From assembly GCF_022557175.1 (NCBI RefSeq), contig NZ_CP092915.1:5022001-5086000 (forward strand): a DNA stretch of 64,000 bases. Direction: 5' to 3'. Position numbers and translations under genes: made by a program. This stretch comes from Mycolicibacterium sp. YH-1. Its GTDB lineage: Bacteria > Actinomycetota > Actinomycetes > Mycobacteriales > Mycobacteriaceae. A model generated the notes under the pieces. That model was not told the DNA's origin. It was given only the letters and a program-made list of their open reading frames with translations, and did no database searches. Positions within the stretch are counted from its first letter, which is position 1, and each line of letters opens with the position of its first letter. Of the stretch, positions 44,764-56,795 are shown piece after piece.

Positions 44764-45930
44764 CTAGACATCCAGCGTGCAATCCCCAGAAGCTGCGGAA
44801 ACACAGGTCTGCACCCGGGTGCCGGGTTCGTGCTCGGCACCGGTGCGAAGGTCGCGGACGTGTCCGTCGACCAGGCTCACGACACACGACTGGCAGATCC
44901 CCATGCGGCAGCCGAACGGCATCCGGATCCCGGCGTCCTCGCCGGCGTCCATCAGCGATGTCGCCCCGTCGACGCTGACGGTCTTGCCGCTGCGCTCGAA
45001 GGTGACCACACCGCCGGCGCCGTGTGCGGCCGCCCTCGAAGCGGCGAACCGCTCGAGGTGCAGGTTCACCTCGACACCCTCGGCGGCCCACGTCTGCGAG
45101 GCGTCGTTCAACATGGCCTCCGGGCCGCACGCCCAGGTCTGGCGCTGCCGCCAGTCAGGCACCACGTCGTCGAGCTTGGACAGATCCAGCCGGCCCTCGG
45201 TCCGCGTCGTGCGGACCTGCAGCCGGTAGCCCGGGTGCGCATCGTGCAGCGCGGCCAGCTCGGCACCGAACATCACGTCGGATTCCGTTGGCGCCGAGTG
45301 CACGTGGACGATATCGCCGAGCTGATCCCGCTTGGCGAGGGTGCGCAGCATCGACATCACCGGTGTGATGCCAGAGCCTGCGGTGAGGAACAGCACCGAT
45401 GCCGGTGCGGGATCGGGCATGACGAAGTTGCCCTGCGGGGCGGCCAGCCGCACGACCGTGCCGGGCTCAACCCCGCCGACCAGATGCGTCGACAGGAAGC
45501 CCTCCGGCATGGCCTTGACCGTGATGGTGATGGTGCGCCCACCCCACTTGGATGCCGCTGCCGGGTCGGCTCCGTGCACGGGGCTGGAGGTCAGCGAGTA
45601 GGACCTCCACCGCCAGCGTCCGTCGACAAGCACGCCGATGCCGACGTACTGGCCCGGTTCGTAGTTGAAGGAGAAACCCCACCCCGGCTTGATGACGAGC
45701 GTCGCGGAGTCGACGGTCTCGCGACGCACCTCGAGGACGCGACCGCGCAGCTCCCGCGCCGACCACAACGGGTTGGCGAGTTTGAGGTAGTCATCGGGAA
45801 GCAGCGGCGTGGTGATGCGCGCGGCGATGGTCCGCAGAGCGTGCCATCCCGGCCGCTCCTTCGCGCCGGCCACGCTGGGACGGGCGGTGTCGACCACATT
45901 GGCCGAAATCTTGATGGTGTTCTTGGCCAT
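44764..45930 (-). CDS. DesA3 reductase partner (flavodoxin-reductase-like with 2Fe-2S)
   Basis: A 388-residue electron-transfer protein. It has an FAD-binding domain (R-S-Y-S-L-T-S, about 130), an NAD(P)H-binding domain (T-A-G-S-G-I-T-P near 210) and a plant-type ferredoxin domain with C341, C346, C349 and C376. It takes electrons from NADPH to DesA3. The ATG at 45930 (M-A-K-N-T-I-K-I-S) is chosen with GGAG upstream; the frame is open to 45993, but that part lies outside the conserved protein. Palindromic sites like those of desA3 lie upstream. Confidence 0.9.
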   Translation of the reverse strand: MAKNTIKISANVVDTARPSVAGAKERPGWHALRTIAARITTPLLPDDYLKLANPLWSARELRGRVLEVRRETVDSATLVIKPGWGFSFNYEPGQYVGIGVLVDGRWRWRSYSLTSSPVHGADPAAASKWGGRTITITVKAMPEGFLSTHLVGGVEPGTVVRLAAPQGNFVMPDPAPASVLFLTAGSGITPVMSMLRTLAKRDQLGDIVHVHSAPTESDVMFGAELAALHDAHPGYRLQVRTTRTEGRLDLSKLDDVVPDWRQRQTWACGPEAMLNDASQTWAAEGVEVNLHLERFAASRAAAHGAGGVVTFERSGKTVSVDGATSLMDAGEDAGIRMPFGCRMGICQSCVVSLVDGHVRDLRTGAEHEPGTRVQTCVSAASGDCTLDV

Positions 45931-46000
45931 TTCGGCTCCATGCTCACGATTGCGATGTGCGGAGTTCCTGGACCAGATCCTCGGCTCCCGCACGGTTAAC

Positions 46001-46029
46001 CTACGGTACCGTAACTTACGGTCCCGTAG
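46001..46029. promoter_or_regulatory. Palindromic operator upstream of the desaturase-reductase gene
   Basis: The perfect palindrome tacggtaccgta (46002-46013) is followed by a second arm so that ctacggtaccgtaac (46001-46015) nearly mirrors cttacggtcccgtag (46015-46029), 13 of 15 bases. It lies about 71 bases before the reductase start. It resembles the site at 44727-44750. Confidence 0.65.
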
Positions 46030-46036
46030 CTAGGTG

Positions 46037-46537
46037 TCAGAGCAATTCGAGCAGGAATGCCAGCTCCTGAGTGGCGTACCAGGCCAGGTCATGGTCCTGC
46101 GCATCCCCGACAGTCAGCTCAGCATCCTCGTCGCCCAGATCCGCGTCGTCAATGACCTCGACCGCCTCAGCGACCGCTGGCTCCGCCGTCGAGTTGTCGA
46201 CATAGGCCGCCACGACATCGGACATGCTCACCGGGCCGGCCAGCCGAACCACCGCGTCATCGAGATCGGGCCGGTCGGTGGCATCGGCGACGTCGGCGAC
46301 GAGCACCGCGCGACGCACCGGGAACCCCGACTCGGTGCCCTCGATGGCGAGCAGACGCAACGACGCCAGAGCCGCCTCGCGCAGCGCGACCTCGGCGAGT
46401 TCGTCGTCGTCACCCTCGGCGTAGGACTCCCGCAGCGTCGGGGTCACCGCGAAGGCCGTCCCGCTGCGCGCGTGCAACGTCCCGTCTGCGACCAGTCCCT
46501 GCAGCATGGCCAGAGTCACCGGAATGTAGACGCGCAC
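46037..46537 (-). CDS. DUF6912-type conserved protein (Rv3231c-like)
   Basis: A 166-residue acidic protein starting M-R-V-Y-I-P-V-T. It is conserved in Actinobacteria with the same N terminus and the C-terminal D-L-A-W-Y-A-T-Q-E-L. Its middle section is rich in Asp and Glu. No catalytic motif or membrane segment is visible. It lies between the BCCT transporter and the reductase on the same strand. It matches Rv3231c by position and N terminus; its function is unknown. Confidence 0.7.
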   Translation of the reverse strand: MRVYIPVTLAMLQGLVADGTLHARSGTAFAVTPTLRESYAEGDDDELAEVALREAALASLRLLAIEGTESGFPVRRAVLVADVADATDRPDLDDAVVRLAGPVSMSDVVAAYVDNSTAEPAVAEAVEVIDDADLGDEDAELTVGDAQDHDLAWYATQELAFLLELL

Positions 46538-46574
46538 CTCGTGAGGGTAGACGTGCCGGCCCGCTCACACGAGT

Positions 46575-48308
46575 TCAGTGGTCGCCTGGGTCCTTCTCGA
46601 CCGCGATGCGGAAGTCGTCGCCGTGCTCGATGACACCCGCGACGACCGCACTGTCGACGGCCTCCGACGCGTAGCGCCTCCGCACCATCAGCGGGTCGAC
46701 CCGCAGGTCCTTCACCAGCGCGGCCGCCAGACCCACCATCACCAACACGAACGGCACCGCCGCGATGATGGTGATGGTCTGCAGGCCGTTGAGTGCGTCG
46801 GAGCCGCCGACCAGCAGCATGACCGCGGCCACCGCGCCGGTGGCCACACCCCAGAACACCACGGTGCGACGCGACGGTTCGATGGAGCCACGCTCTGAGA
46901 GTGAACCCATCACTATCGACGCCGCGTCCGCACCGGACACGAAGAAGATCGCCACCAGGACCATCACCAGGACGCTGGTGACGGTGGCCAGCGGATACTG
47001 CTCCAGCAGAGCGAACAGCTGCCCCTCGATGGTGCCCTGACCGGCCAGGTCAACACCGGACTGCTGCTCGCGAATCGCCGCTCCGCCGAAGACGCAGAAC
47101 CAGATCAGTGACACCACGCTCGGGACCAGGAGCACGCCGGCGACGAACTGACGGATGGTGCGGCCGCGGGAGATCCGGGCGATGAACATGCCGACGAATG
47201 GCGTCCACGACAGCCACCAGGCCCAGTAGAAGATCGTCCAGCTCTGCAGCCAGGTGTCGACGTCGCCACCCTCGGCGCCGGTGCGGGCCGACATCATCGC
47301 GAGGTCTTGGAAGTAGCTGCCCACCGACGTGGGAATCAGGTTGAGGATGAACACCGTCGGACCGACGACGAAGACGAAGAGTGCCAGCGTCAGCGCCAGC
47401 ACCATGTTGATGTTGGACAGCCACTGGATGCCCTTGGCCACGCCCGACACCGCCGACAACACGAACGCCGCGGTGAGGATGGCGATGATTCCGATGAGGA
47501 CGGCGTTGCCGGTCTCGCCGATGCCGGCGACGATCTGCAGACCGCTGCTGATCTGCAGCGCGCCCAGCCCCAGCGACGCCGCCGAGCCGAACAGCGTGGC
47601 GAAGATCGCCAGCATGTCGATGACCTTGCCCCACCCACCGTTGACGCGGGGTCCCAGCAGTGGCTCGAAGGCCGCGCTGATCAGCTGAAGGCGGCCCTTG
47701 CGGTAGACGCCGTAGGAGATCGCGAGCCCGACGACGGCGTAGATCGCCCACGGGTGCAACGTCCAGTGGAACAGGGTGGTGGCCATCGCCGTCTGCGCGG
47801 CGTCCTCGTTTCCGGGCGCTCCGGTGCCCGGCGGCGGGGTGACGTAGTGCGTCAGCGGCTCGGCAACGCCGTAGAACATCAGGCCAATGCCCATACCCGC
47901 GCTGAACATCATGGCGATCCACGACACCGTCCGGAACTCCGGCTCCTCGTCGTCGCGGCCCAGCGGAATGTTGCCGAACCGGCTGAGCGCCAGCCACAGC
48001 ACGAACAGCACGAAACCGGATGCGGTCAGGACGAACAGCCAGCCGATGTTGTTCATCACCCAGTCCAACGCGCCACCCGATGCCGAGGCCAGCGATGCCG
48101 TGCTGATCCCGCCCCACACCAGGAACCCGACGGCAAGGACCGCGGTGACACCGAATACCACCCAGTCGACGCCGCGGCGCCGGTTCTGCGCCTCCTCGTC
48201 GACCTCGATGTCGAGAATCGGGTGCGGGATCGCCTCACCAGTCGCTGACTTCATACTCGCTGCGATGGGATTGTCTGCGGATTTCGGGGCGTTCTTTTCA
48301 GTAGCCAC
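46575..48308 (-). CDS. BCCT-family betaine/choline transporter (BetP-like)
   Basis: A 577-residue transporter with about 12 hydrophobic segments. The BCCT signature is W-A-W-W-L-S-W-T-P-F-V-G-M-F near residue 360, and the glycine-rich sodium-site helix is M-M-F-S-A-G-M-G-I-G-L-M near residue 130. It should take up glycine betaine or a relative with Na+ for osmoprotection. GTG 48308 is the preferred start; a TTG at 48326 would add 6 residues. M. tuberculosis has its betP elsewhere (Rv0917), so this copy is accessory to the block. It is convergent with nothing; the acyltransferase gene follows upstream on the same strand. Confidence 0.88.
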   Translation of the reverse strand: MATEKNAPKSADNPIAASMKSATGEAIPHPILDIEVDEEAQNRRRGVDWVVFGVTAVLAVGFLVWGGISTASLASASGGALDWVMNNIGWLFVLTASGFVLFVLWLALSRFGNIPLGRDDEEPEFRTVSWIAMMFSAGMGIGLMFYGVAEPLTHYVTPPPGTGAPGNEDAAQTAMATTLFHWTLHPWAIYAVVGLAISYGVYRKGRLQLISAAFEPLLGPRVNGGWGKVIDMLAIFATLFGSAASLGLGALQISSGLQIVAGIGETGNAVLIGIIAILTAAFVLSAVSGVAKGIQWLSNINMVLALTLALFVFVVGPTVFILNLIPTSVGSYFQDLAMMSARTGAEGGDVDTWLQSWTIFYWAWWLSWTPFVGMFIARISRGRTIRQFVAGVLLVPSVVSLIWFCVFGGAAIREQQSGVDLAGQGTIEGQLFALLEQYPLATVTSVLVMVLVAIFFVSGADAASIVMGSLSERGSIEPSRRTVVFWGVATGAVAAVMLLVGGSDALNGLQTITIIAAVPFVLVMVGLAAALVKDLRVDPLMVRRRYASEAVDSAVVAGVIEHGDDFRIAVEKDPGDH

Positions 48309-48336
48309 TAAGCCAGTTGAACACAACGGGCTTATG

Positions 48337-49746
48337 TCATCGCGATGACTCCAGCAATTCGTCGAGTGACTCGCGCAGCAGATCCGGGAGAACGTCGACG
48401 TCGCTCATCGCGTCGCGGTCGGCGTTGATGCCGAAGTAGAGCATGCCGTTATACGACGTCACGCCGATCGCCAGTCCCTGATTGTGCAGCAGCGGCGGCA
48501 CGGCGTAGGTCTCCAGCAGTTTGGTGCCCGCGACATACATCTGTTTCTGCGCACCGGGCACATTGGTTATCAGCAGGTTGAACTGGCGGGCCGAGAAACT
48601 TGTGGCAACCCGAATTCCCATGGCGTGCAACGTCGGCGGGGCGAATCCCGAGAGCGTGACGATGGTCCTCGCGTCCACCAGGCTGGCGGCCGTCGAGTGC
48701 GATTCGGTGGCATGGGAGATCTGCGAAAGCCGCACCACCGCGTTACCCTCGCCGACCGGCAGGTCCACCAGGAATGGCGCCACCTCGCTGATGGCCTGAC
48801 CTGGCCCGACCGCGTCGATCTCGGCGTCGGGGTACACCGAGGTCGGCGCCATGGCACGGACCGTCAGCGCCGATGTCACGGGCTCGCCCCGCGACATCAG
48901 CCAGCTGCGCAGTGCACCCGCCACGACGGCGAGCACGACGTCGTTGACATCGCAGTCGTAGCGCGCCCGTAGTTGGCGATAGTCCTCGAGCTGGTGGCTG
49001 GCCACGGTGTAGCGGCGGTTGCGTGAGACGGTGGCGTTCAACGGGCTGTTCGGTGCGGTACCGCGGGCGAATGTGCGCGCCACGTCGGCGAATCGCCGAC
49101 CCGCCTGAACCAGCGCCCCGGTATTGGTGACGACGTCGGTGACCGCGGAGCGCACCGCGGCCATCTGAGCGGTCGGCCGGGTGATCCACTCCCCGACCGC
49201 ACCGAGGAGCAACTGCGTGTCGCCCGGTTCACGCCCCGGAATCCAGATGTCCTCGCCGAACTCCGGCGGCTTCTGGGTGCGATCGGCGATGACGTGGCCG
49301 ATCTCGAGTGCCGTCATGCCGTTGACGAGCGACTGATGGGTCTTGGTGTAGATCGCGAGGCGGTTCTTGGTCAGCCCCTCGACGAGGTACATCTCCCAAA
49401 GCGGTCGAGACTTGTCGAGCTGCCGTGACGCCAGCCGGGCGATGAGTTCGTGCAACTGCGCATCGCTGCCCGGAGTCGGCAGCGCCGACCGTCGGATGTG
49501 ATAGGTGATGTCGAACTCGCGGTCGTCGACCCAGACCGGCCGCGCCAGGCCGAGCGACACCTCGCGCACCTTCTGCCGGTAGCGGGGGATCTGCGGCAGA
49601 CGCTTCTCGACGGTCTCGAGCAGCGTCTCGTAGCTCAGCCCGTTGCGGGGCTTGCGCAGGATCGAGAGCGTCCCGACGTACATGGGCGTCGACGTGTTCT
49701 CCAATTGGTAGAACGACGCATCGGAGGCCGACAACCTGGTCACCAT
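48337..49746 (-). CDS. WS/DGAT-family acyltransferase
   Basis: A 469-residue wax-ester/diacylglycerol acyltransferase-like protein of the triacylglycerol synthase family. The active-site HHxxxDG is degenerate: T-H-Q-S-L-V-N-G near residue 135, so the second His is Gln and the Asp is Asn. The remaining family blocks P-L-W-E-M-Y-L-V-E-G, R-Y-D-C-D-V-N-D-V-V-L-A and N-V-P-G are intact. The ATG at 49746 (M-V-T-R-L-S-A-S-D) is chosen; ATG 49767 is an alternative. Activity may be lost or altered. M. tuberculosis has split relatives (Rv3233c/Rv3234c, tgs3) in this area. Confidence 0.82.
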   Translation of the reverse strand: MVTRLSASDASFYQLENTSTPMYVGTLSILRKPRNGLSYETLLETVEKRLPQIPRYRQKVREVSLGLARPVWVDDREFDITYHIRRSALPTPGSDAQLHELIARLASRQLDKSRPLWEMYLVEGLTKNRLAIYTKTHQSLVNGMTALEIGHVIADRTQKPPEFGEDIWIPGREPGDTQLLLGAVGEWITRPTAQMAAVRSAVTDVVTNTGALVQAGRRFADVARTFARGTAPNSPLNATVSRNRRYTVASHQLEDYRQLRARYDCDVNDVVLAVVAGALRSWLMSRGEPVTSALTVRAMAPTSVYPDAEIDAVGPGQAISEVAPFLVDLPVGEGNAVVRLSQISHATESHSTAASLVDARTIVTLSGFAPPTLHAMGIRVATSFSARQFNLLITNVPGAQKQMYVAGTKLLETYAVPPLLHNQGLAIGVTSYNGMLYFGINADRDAMSDVDVLPDLLRESLDELLESSR

Positions 49747-49936
49747 TGGCAGCGCCGACCTCCCCATGTCTGTCTCGCACGAACGGATCGGACGAACCTT
49801 CGCAACGGTAGCGGCCGAATCCCCCTGTGCGCAGTACAAAGGCGCGTCGGCGTGCCTGTCAATCGTGGGATCATAAGGGTATCTGCGACTCTCCAGCAGA
49901 TGCCGTCCCTGTTGCACCGACTGCTGGAGAGCTGCC

Positions 49937-50434
49937 GTGACCACATCGCGCATCCCGACCCGACGCACACCGTTGACGTCGCCCGTCATCGACTATGAGC
50001 CACCGCCGGTGGTGCCAGGCGCCTGTCCCCCGCCGTCGCCGGCCGCTCTGCACCGACGCACGCCACGACACTTGCGGCCAGCACCTGTGCCCGCGCCCGA
50101 CATCGGGCCGCCCAGGGCGGCTGCGGTTTTCGCCGCTGGTGCACTTCGCCGGGTCCTTGAGGTGGCCGACCGGCGCCGGCCCGTCACTCAGCTGCGTACG
50201 GTGCTCACGCCGTCGCTGGTCGACACCGTGGCGCTGCTGACCCGCACCCGCCCGGTCGACGGTGCTGCCGTGCTGCGGCGGGTTCGGCTACAGGCAGTGG
50301 CCGTCGCCGACGGTGAGACGACTGCGGCCGAGGTGTTCGCCACCTACACGCGCGGGGACCGGGTACGGGCCATCGCCGGTCGTGTCGAGGTGGTCGGCGG
50401 CCGGTGGGTCGTCGTGGCGCTTCAGGTCGGCTGA
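49937..50434 (+). CDS. Pro/Arg-rich protein of the Rv3235 family
   Basis: A 165-residue protein with a Pro-rich N terminus (25-55) and a compact C-terminal half in which R-V-R-A-I-A-G-R-V-E-V near residue 140 is typical of the family found next to secA1 in mycobacteria. GGAG is 7 bases before the GTG start. It has no signal peptide. It is convergent with secA1 (22 bp apart) and divergent from the acyltransferase gene. The function is unknown; the secA1 neighbourhood is the only clue. Confidence 0.7.
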   Translation: MTTSRIPTRRTPLTSPVIDYEPPPVVPGACPPPSPAALHRRTPRHLRPAPVPAPDIGPPRAAAVFAAGALRRVLEVADRRRPVTQLRTVLTPSLVDTVALLTRTRPVDGAAVLRRVRLQAVAVADGETTAAEVFATYTRGDRVRAIAGRVEVVGGRWVVVALQVG

Positions 50435-50456
50435 GCGGCGCTTCAAGTTGGCTGAG

Positions 50457-53285
<2,829 letters not shown>

Positions 53286-53388
53286 AGCAATATCCCCTGC
53301 GGGTTCGGCGGCCTCCACAATGGACCACGTGTTTCGTCAAACGCCATCCATCGTAGGTGACTCGCCGCCGTCGGCGGATTCACCGCGC

Positions 53389-53443
53389 GACCAGACACAA
53401 AAGTCCCGCGACACCTGAGTGCCGGGGACCTTTGTGTCTGGTC
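53389..53443 (-). terminator. hpf terminator
   Basis: gaccagacacaaa (53389-53401) pairs with tttgtgtctggtc (53431-53443), and after one mismatch a further 5 pairs (gtccc/ggggac) extend the stem. It begins 5 bases past the hpf stop and separates hpf from secA1 transcription. Confidence 0.75.
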
Positions 53444-53447
53444 GGGA

Positions 53448-54128
53448 TCAGGACAGGCGGATCAGCCCATAGTCATAGGCGTGGCGGCGGTACACCACCG
53501 TGGGCTTGTCACTCTGCTCGTCGTGGAACAGGAAGAAGTCGTGTCCGACGAGTTCCATCTCGTAGAGCGCGTCATCCACGCTCATGGGCTTGGCCGGGTG
53601 CTCCTTGGTCCGCACGATGTGGCCGGGTTCGTGGTCGACGGCGGCACCGTCGCGCTCACTTGACGGCTCGCTGGACTCCGGGGGAAGGAAGGCCTCCGGC
53701 GCGATGATCTTGGTCGCCTCCGCGACCGAGACCGGCGTCTTGTCGCCGTAGTGGATCTTGCGCCGGTCCTTGCTGCGACGAAGTCGGTTCTCGAGTTTGG
53801 AGACCGCTGCCTCAAGCGCAGCGTAGAAGCTGTCCGCACATGCCTCGCCCCGAACCACAGGACCTCTGCCCCGGGCGGTGACCTCCACGTGCTGGCAATT
53901 CTTCCGCTGACGCCGGTTGCGCTCGTGGTCGAGTTCGACGTCAAACAGGTAGATGGTGCGATCGAAGCGCTCGAGTCGTGCCAACTTCTCGGCGACATAG
54001 GTGCGGAAGTGGTCGGGTATCTCGACGTTGCGTCCCTTGACCACGACCTCAGCGCTGGGCGCTGCCACAGGCGGGTCATCGTCGACAACCATCGTCGATT
54101 GGCTGGATTGCACGGAATGTATTGACAT
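53448..54128 (-). CDS. hpf: Long ribosome hibernation-promoting factor (HPF)
   Basis: A 226-residue protein with an N-terminal ribosome-binding domain (about 28-130; V-V-V-K-G-R-N-V-E-I and H-V-E-V-T-A) and a C-terminal dimerisation domain (about 165-226; V-V-Y-R-R-H-A-Y-D-Y-G-L-I). The long form can pair 70S ribosomes or protect them during stasis; in mycobacteria it helps under zinc limitation and resting state. The ATG at 54128 is chosen because the preceding codon is a TTG with no better site. It corresponds to Rv3241c. Confidence 0.93.
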   Translation of the reverse strand: MSIHSVQSSQSTMVVDDDPPVAAPSAEVVVKGRNVEIPDHFRTYVAEKLARLERFDRTIYLFDVELDHERNRRQRKNCQHVEVTARGRGPVVRGEACADSFYAALEAAVSKLENRLRRSKDRRKIHYGDKTPVSVAEATKIIAPEAFLPPESSEPSSERDGAAVDHEPGHIVRTKEHPAKPMSVDDALYEMELVGHDFFLFHDEQSDKPTVVYRRHAYDYGLIRLS

Positions 54129-54418
54129 ACTTAGCAACTCGTTTCTCTTCGCATCGCACGCATGAGGACGTGTGGGCTAGTCGGGAAACGCGCCGGACGG
54201 GTTCAGTAGGTCGTCGCCCACCGGCGCAAGGTGTCGAATTCTCACCTCCTACCGCTGTACGCGATGTGGCGCTGTATCTGCTCAACGCCGCCGTGAACCA
54301 CTCACGGTTGGTTGGCACCGACGGTAGTCCGAGTTCACCCATGAGTGCCACAAATTTCGCATACCTGTTTCGAGTTCTTCACGTGCGCTTGACGCCGCCG
54401 TGACGGCACGGTCGACAC
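54129..54418 (-). other. hpf-comF intergenic region
   Basis: A 290-bp gap between comF and hpf, both on the minus strand. No ORF with a credible start is seen. It should hold the hpf promoter, but neither a sigma-A hexamer pair nor a SigF or SigH site could be placed with confidence. Confidence 0.4.
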
Positions 54419-55057
54419 TCAGGCATGGGCGATGGCGAGAACAGCCACGACGCGCGCGCCGGTCGTTTGCAGGACACGGACACTCTCGGTCACGGTGGCA
54501 CCCGTGGTGACGACGTCATCGACGAGCACTACCTCGCCCAAACCGTCGCCCAGCGCCGACTTTCGCAACCGGATTCGACCGTCGACGTTGCGCTGCCGAG
54601 CACCCGCGGACAGGCCCACCGAGTCCTTGGTGAAGGCCCGCATCCGCAGGGCGTCGACGACCGTGACACCCGGTGCGGCGGCGACCCGCGCCATCCGGGC
54701 CACCGGATCCCCGCCACGCCGGCGAGCCGCAGTCGCCCGGGTGGGCGCGGGCACCGCGACCAGCGGCGTGGATACGACGCCCCAGATGAGCAGCCTGCGC
54801 AACCCGGCGCCCAGCGCGTCGCCGAGCGGGCCGAGGAGGTCGGTGCGCCCGTGCTCCTTGACGGCCAGGATGGCCTGGCGCCGCGGGCCCGCGTAGCGCC
54901 CGAGCGCGAAGACCGGCACGCCCGGGTCCAGTCGTGGGGTGATCAGGACGGGTTCGGTGGCCCTGGTCGCGATGGTGTGCGCACACGATCGACACCACCG
55001 GGTCGACGGCGCGCCGCATCCGCCGCACTCCAGGGGCAGGACCAGGTCGGCCAGCAT
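54419..55057 (-). CDS. comF: ComF-family phosphoribosyltransferase-like protein
   Basis: A 212-residue protein with an N-terminal zinc ribbon (C-G-G-C and C-R-S-C near residues 11-27) and a C-terminal phosphoribosyltransferase loop V-L-V-D-D-V-V-T-T-G-A-T near residue 185. It is homologous to competence protein ComFC and is likely involved in DNA uptake or repair. The ATG at 55057 (M-L-A-D-L-V-L-P-L-E-C) is chosen, since upstream open sequence has no family similarity. It is divergent from an SDR gene about 110 bp away. It corresponds to Rv3242c. Confidence 0.87.
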   Translation of the reverse strand: MLADLVLPLECGGCGAPSTRWCRSCAHTIATRATEPVLITPRLDPGVPVFALGRYAGPRRQAILAVKEHGRTDLLGPLGDALGAGLRRLLIWGVVSTPLVAVPAPTRATAARRRGGDPVARMARVAAAPGVTVVDALRMRAFTKDSVGLSAGARQRNVDGRIRLRKSALGDGLGEVVLVDDVVTTGATVTESVRVLQTTGARVVAVLAIAHA

Positions 55058-55169
55058 GGGAGCAGTGTGGCGACCGCGTCTGACACCCATCGGCGAGAAC
55101 CGGTCCGCAGGCGATGCTGTACGACTTACAGTTGCGAATTCCTTAGATCGACTACATGGAGGCACAGTG

Positions 55170-55940
55170 GTGAACAACGGCGGGCGCACCGCGCTAGTCA
55201 TCGGCGGCGCGTCGGGCATCGGTTGGGCGTCGGCTAGGGCGCTGGCGGCCGAGGGCTACCGGATCGTGTTGGCCGACCTCAATGGCGACGGTGCCGCGGC
55301 GCGGGTGGAGGAACTCGGCGCCCCCCACACGTCGGCCACCGTCGACGTCACCGACGAGGACTCGGTGGCCGCGCTGTTCGAGGCGACCGGACCGCTCGAC
55401 GTCGTCGTCACCACCGCAGGGTTCTCCAACGTGAGCCTCATCGTCGACATGCCCGTCGACCAGTTCCGGTCGGTTATCGACGTGTGCCTGACCGGATCGC
55501 TGATCGTGGCCAAGTACGCGGGCAGGCACCTGGTCGACAACGGTGCGCTGGTGTGGATCTCATCGCTCAACGGCCGCCAGCCGGCGGTCGGTATGAGCGC
55601 CTACTGTGCGGCCAAGGCAGGGCTGTCGATGATGACGCAGGTGGCCGCGATGGAGCTGGCGCCGCGCGGGATTCGCGTCAACGCGATCGCGCCCGGATTC
55701 GTGCACACCCCGCTGACCGAGGGCGCCGCCATGGTGCCCGGCGTCGTCGATGAGTACATCGAGAACACCGTGCTGGGACGGGCGGGCCAGCCGGAGGACA
55801 TCGCCGACGCGGTGGTCTTCCTGTGCTCGGAGAAGGCGTCCTGGATCACCGGCGAGGTGCTCGACATCAACGGCGGCGCTCACATGAAGCGCTACCCCGA
55901 CGTGATGGGTCACGTGAAGCGGTTGATGGGCACGGCGTGA
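55170..55940 (+). CDS. Short-chain dehydrogenase 1 of an SDR pair
   Basis: A 256-residue SDR with the cofactor loop G-G-A-S-G-I-G near residue 11, T-T-A-G, and the catalytic S in I-S-S-L-N and Y-C-A-A-K (YxxxK) near residues 152-156. A GTG pair at 55167/55170 is available; 55170 has GGAGG 7 bases upstream. Its stop overlaps the next SDR start (GTGA), so the two form a translationally coupled pair. Substrates are unknown. Neither gene is part of the M. tuberculosis order I recall between comF and lpqB. Confidence 0.88.
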   Translation: MNNGGRTALVIGGASGIGWASARALAAEGYRIVLADLNGDGAAARVEELGAPHTSATVDVTDEDSVAALFEATGPLDVVVTTAGFSNVSLIVDMPVDQFRSVIDVCLTGSLIVAKYAGRHLVDNGALVWISSLNGRQPAVGMSAYCAAKAGLSMMTQVAAMELAPRGIRVNAIAPGFVHTPLTEGAAMVPGVVDEYIENTVLGRAGQPEDIADAVVFLCSEKASWITGEVLDINGGAHMKRYPDVMGHVKRLMGTA

Positions 55941-56779
55941 AACGTTCGTTTCACGCCAGGCAGGCGGCGCGGACGCGAGGAGCAAAACAGGCCATCGTCA
56001 CCGGCGCCGGATCCGGCATCGGTGCGGCCCTGTGCCGAGCGCTGGCCGGTGCGGGTGCGGAGGTGGTGTGCACCGATATCGACGGTGACGCCGCCGCCCG
56101 CACCGCTGAAGCGCTCGGTGCCCGGTCGGCGCGGCTGGACGTCACGGACCCGGTCGCGGTGCAGGCCGCCGTCGACGAGGTGGTGAGCCGTGCGGGGCGG
56201 CTGGACCTGATGTTCAACAATGCCGGGATCACGTTCGGCGGCGACACCGAGCTGCTGACCCTGGACCAGTGGAACGCCGTCATCGATGTGAACATCCGCG
56301 GAGTCGTGCACGGCGTGGCGGCGGCCTACCCGGTGATGGTCGCCCAGGGCCACGGGCACATCGTCAACACCGCCTCGATGGCGGGCCTGGCCGCCGCCGG
56401 TCAGATCACCAGCTACGTCATGAGCAAGCACGCCGTCGTGGGGCTGTCGCTGGCCCTGCGGTCGGAGGCGGCGGGCCGCGGCGTCGGCGTGCTCGCCATC
56501 TGCCCCACCGCGGTCGAGACCCCGATCCTGGACAAGGGTGCGATCGGCGGGTTCGTGGGCCGCGACTTCTACCGGATGGGACAGCGCAGCGCGACATTCG
56601 CCTCGGCCGACGATCTGGCGCGCGACACGTTGACGGCCATCGAGCGCAACAAGGCGCTTCTGGTGTGGCCGCGGCAGGCCCGCACCGCATGGCGGGTGGC
56701 ACGTTTCGCACCGGGGTTCCTGCAGCGGATGTCGATCAAGTTCGTCGACAGGCAGCGAGCCGCGCAAGAAGCCCGGTAG
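55937..56779 (+). CDS. Short-chain dehydrogenase 2 of an SDR pair
   Basis: A 280-residue SDR. The loop is T-G-A-G-S-G-I-G near residue 21, the structural N-N-A-G is near residue 95, and the active site is N-T-A-S-M with Y-V-M-S-K near residues 158-162. It continues past the core with a basic, hydrophobic tail (A-W-R-V-A-R-F), so it may associate with membranes. It starts at GTG 55937 on the stop of the first SDR. It is convergent with lpqB, 16 bp apart. The substrate is unknown, but two coupled SDRs imply a two-step alcohol/ketone conversion. Confidence 0.85.
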   Translation: MKRSFHARQAARTRGAKQAIVTGAGSGIGAALCRALAGAGAEVVCTDIDGDAAARTAEALGARSARLDVTDPVAVQAAVDEVVSRAGRLDLMFNNAGITFGGDTELLTLDQWNAVIDVNIRGVVHGVAAAYPVMVAQGHGHIVNTASMAGLAAAGQITSYVMSKHAVVGLSLALRSEAAGRGVGVLAICPTAVETPILDKGAIGGFVGRDFYRMGQRSATFASADDLARDTLTAIERNKALLVWPRQARTAWRVARFAPGFLQRMSIKFVDRQRAAQEAR

Positions 56780-56795
56780 TCCCGCCGCGCCGAGG

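Noticed and set aside
44830..45999. Plus-strand open frame opposite the desaturase-reductase gene
   Set aside because: Translated frame is Arg/His rich and without motif; the minus strand has a perfect FAD/NAD/2Fe-2S protein.
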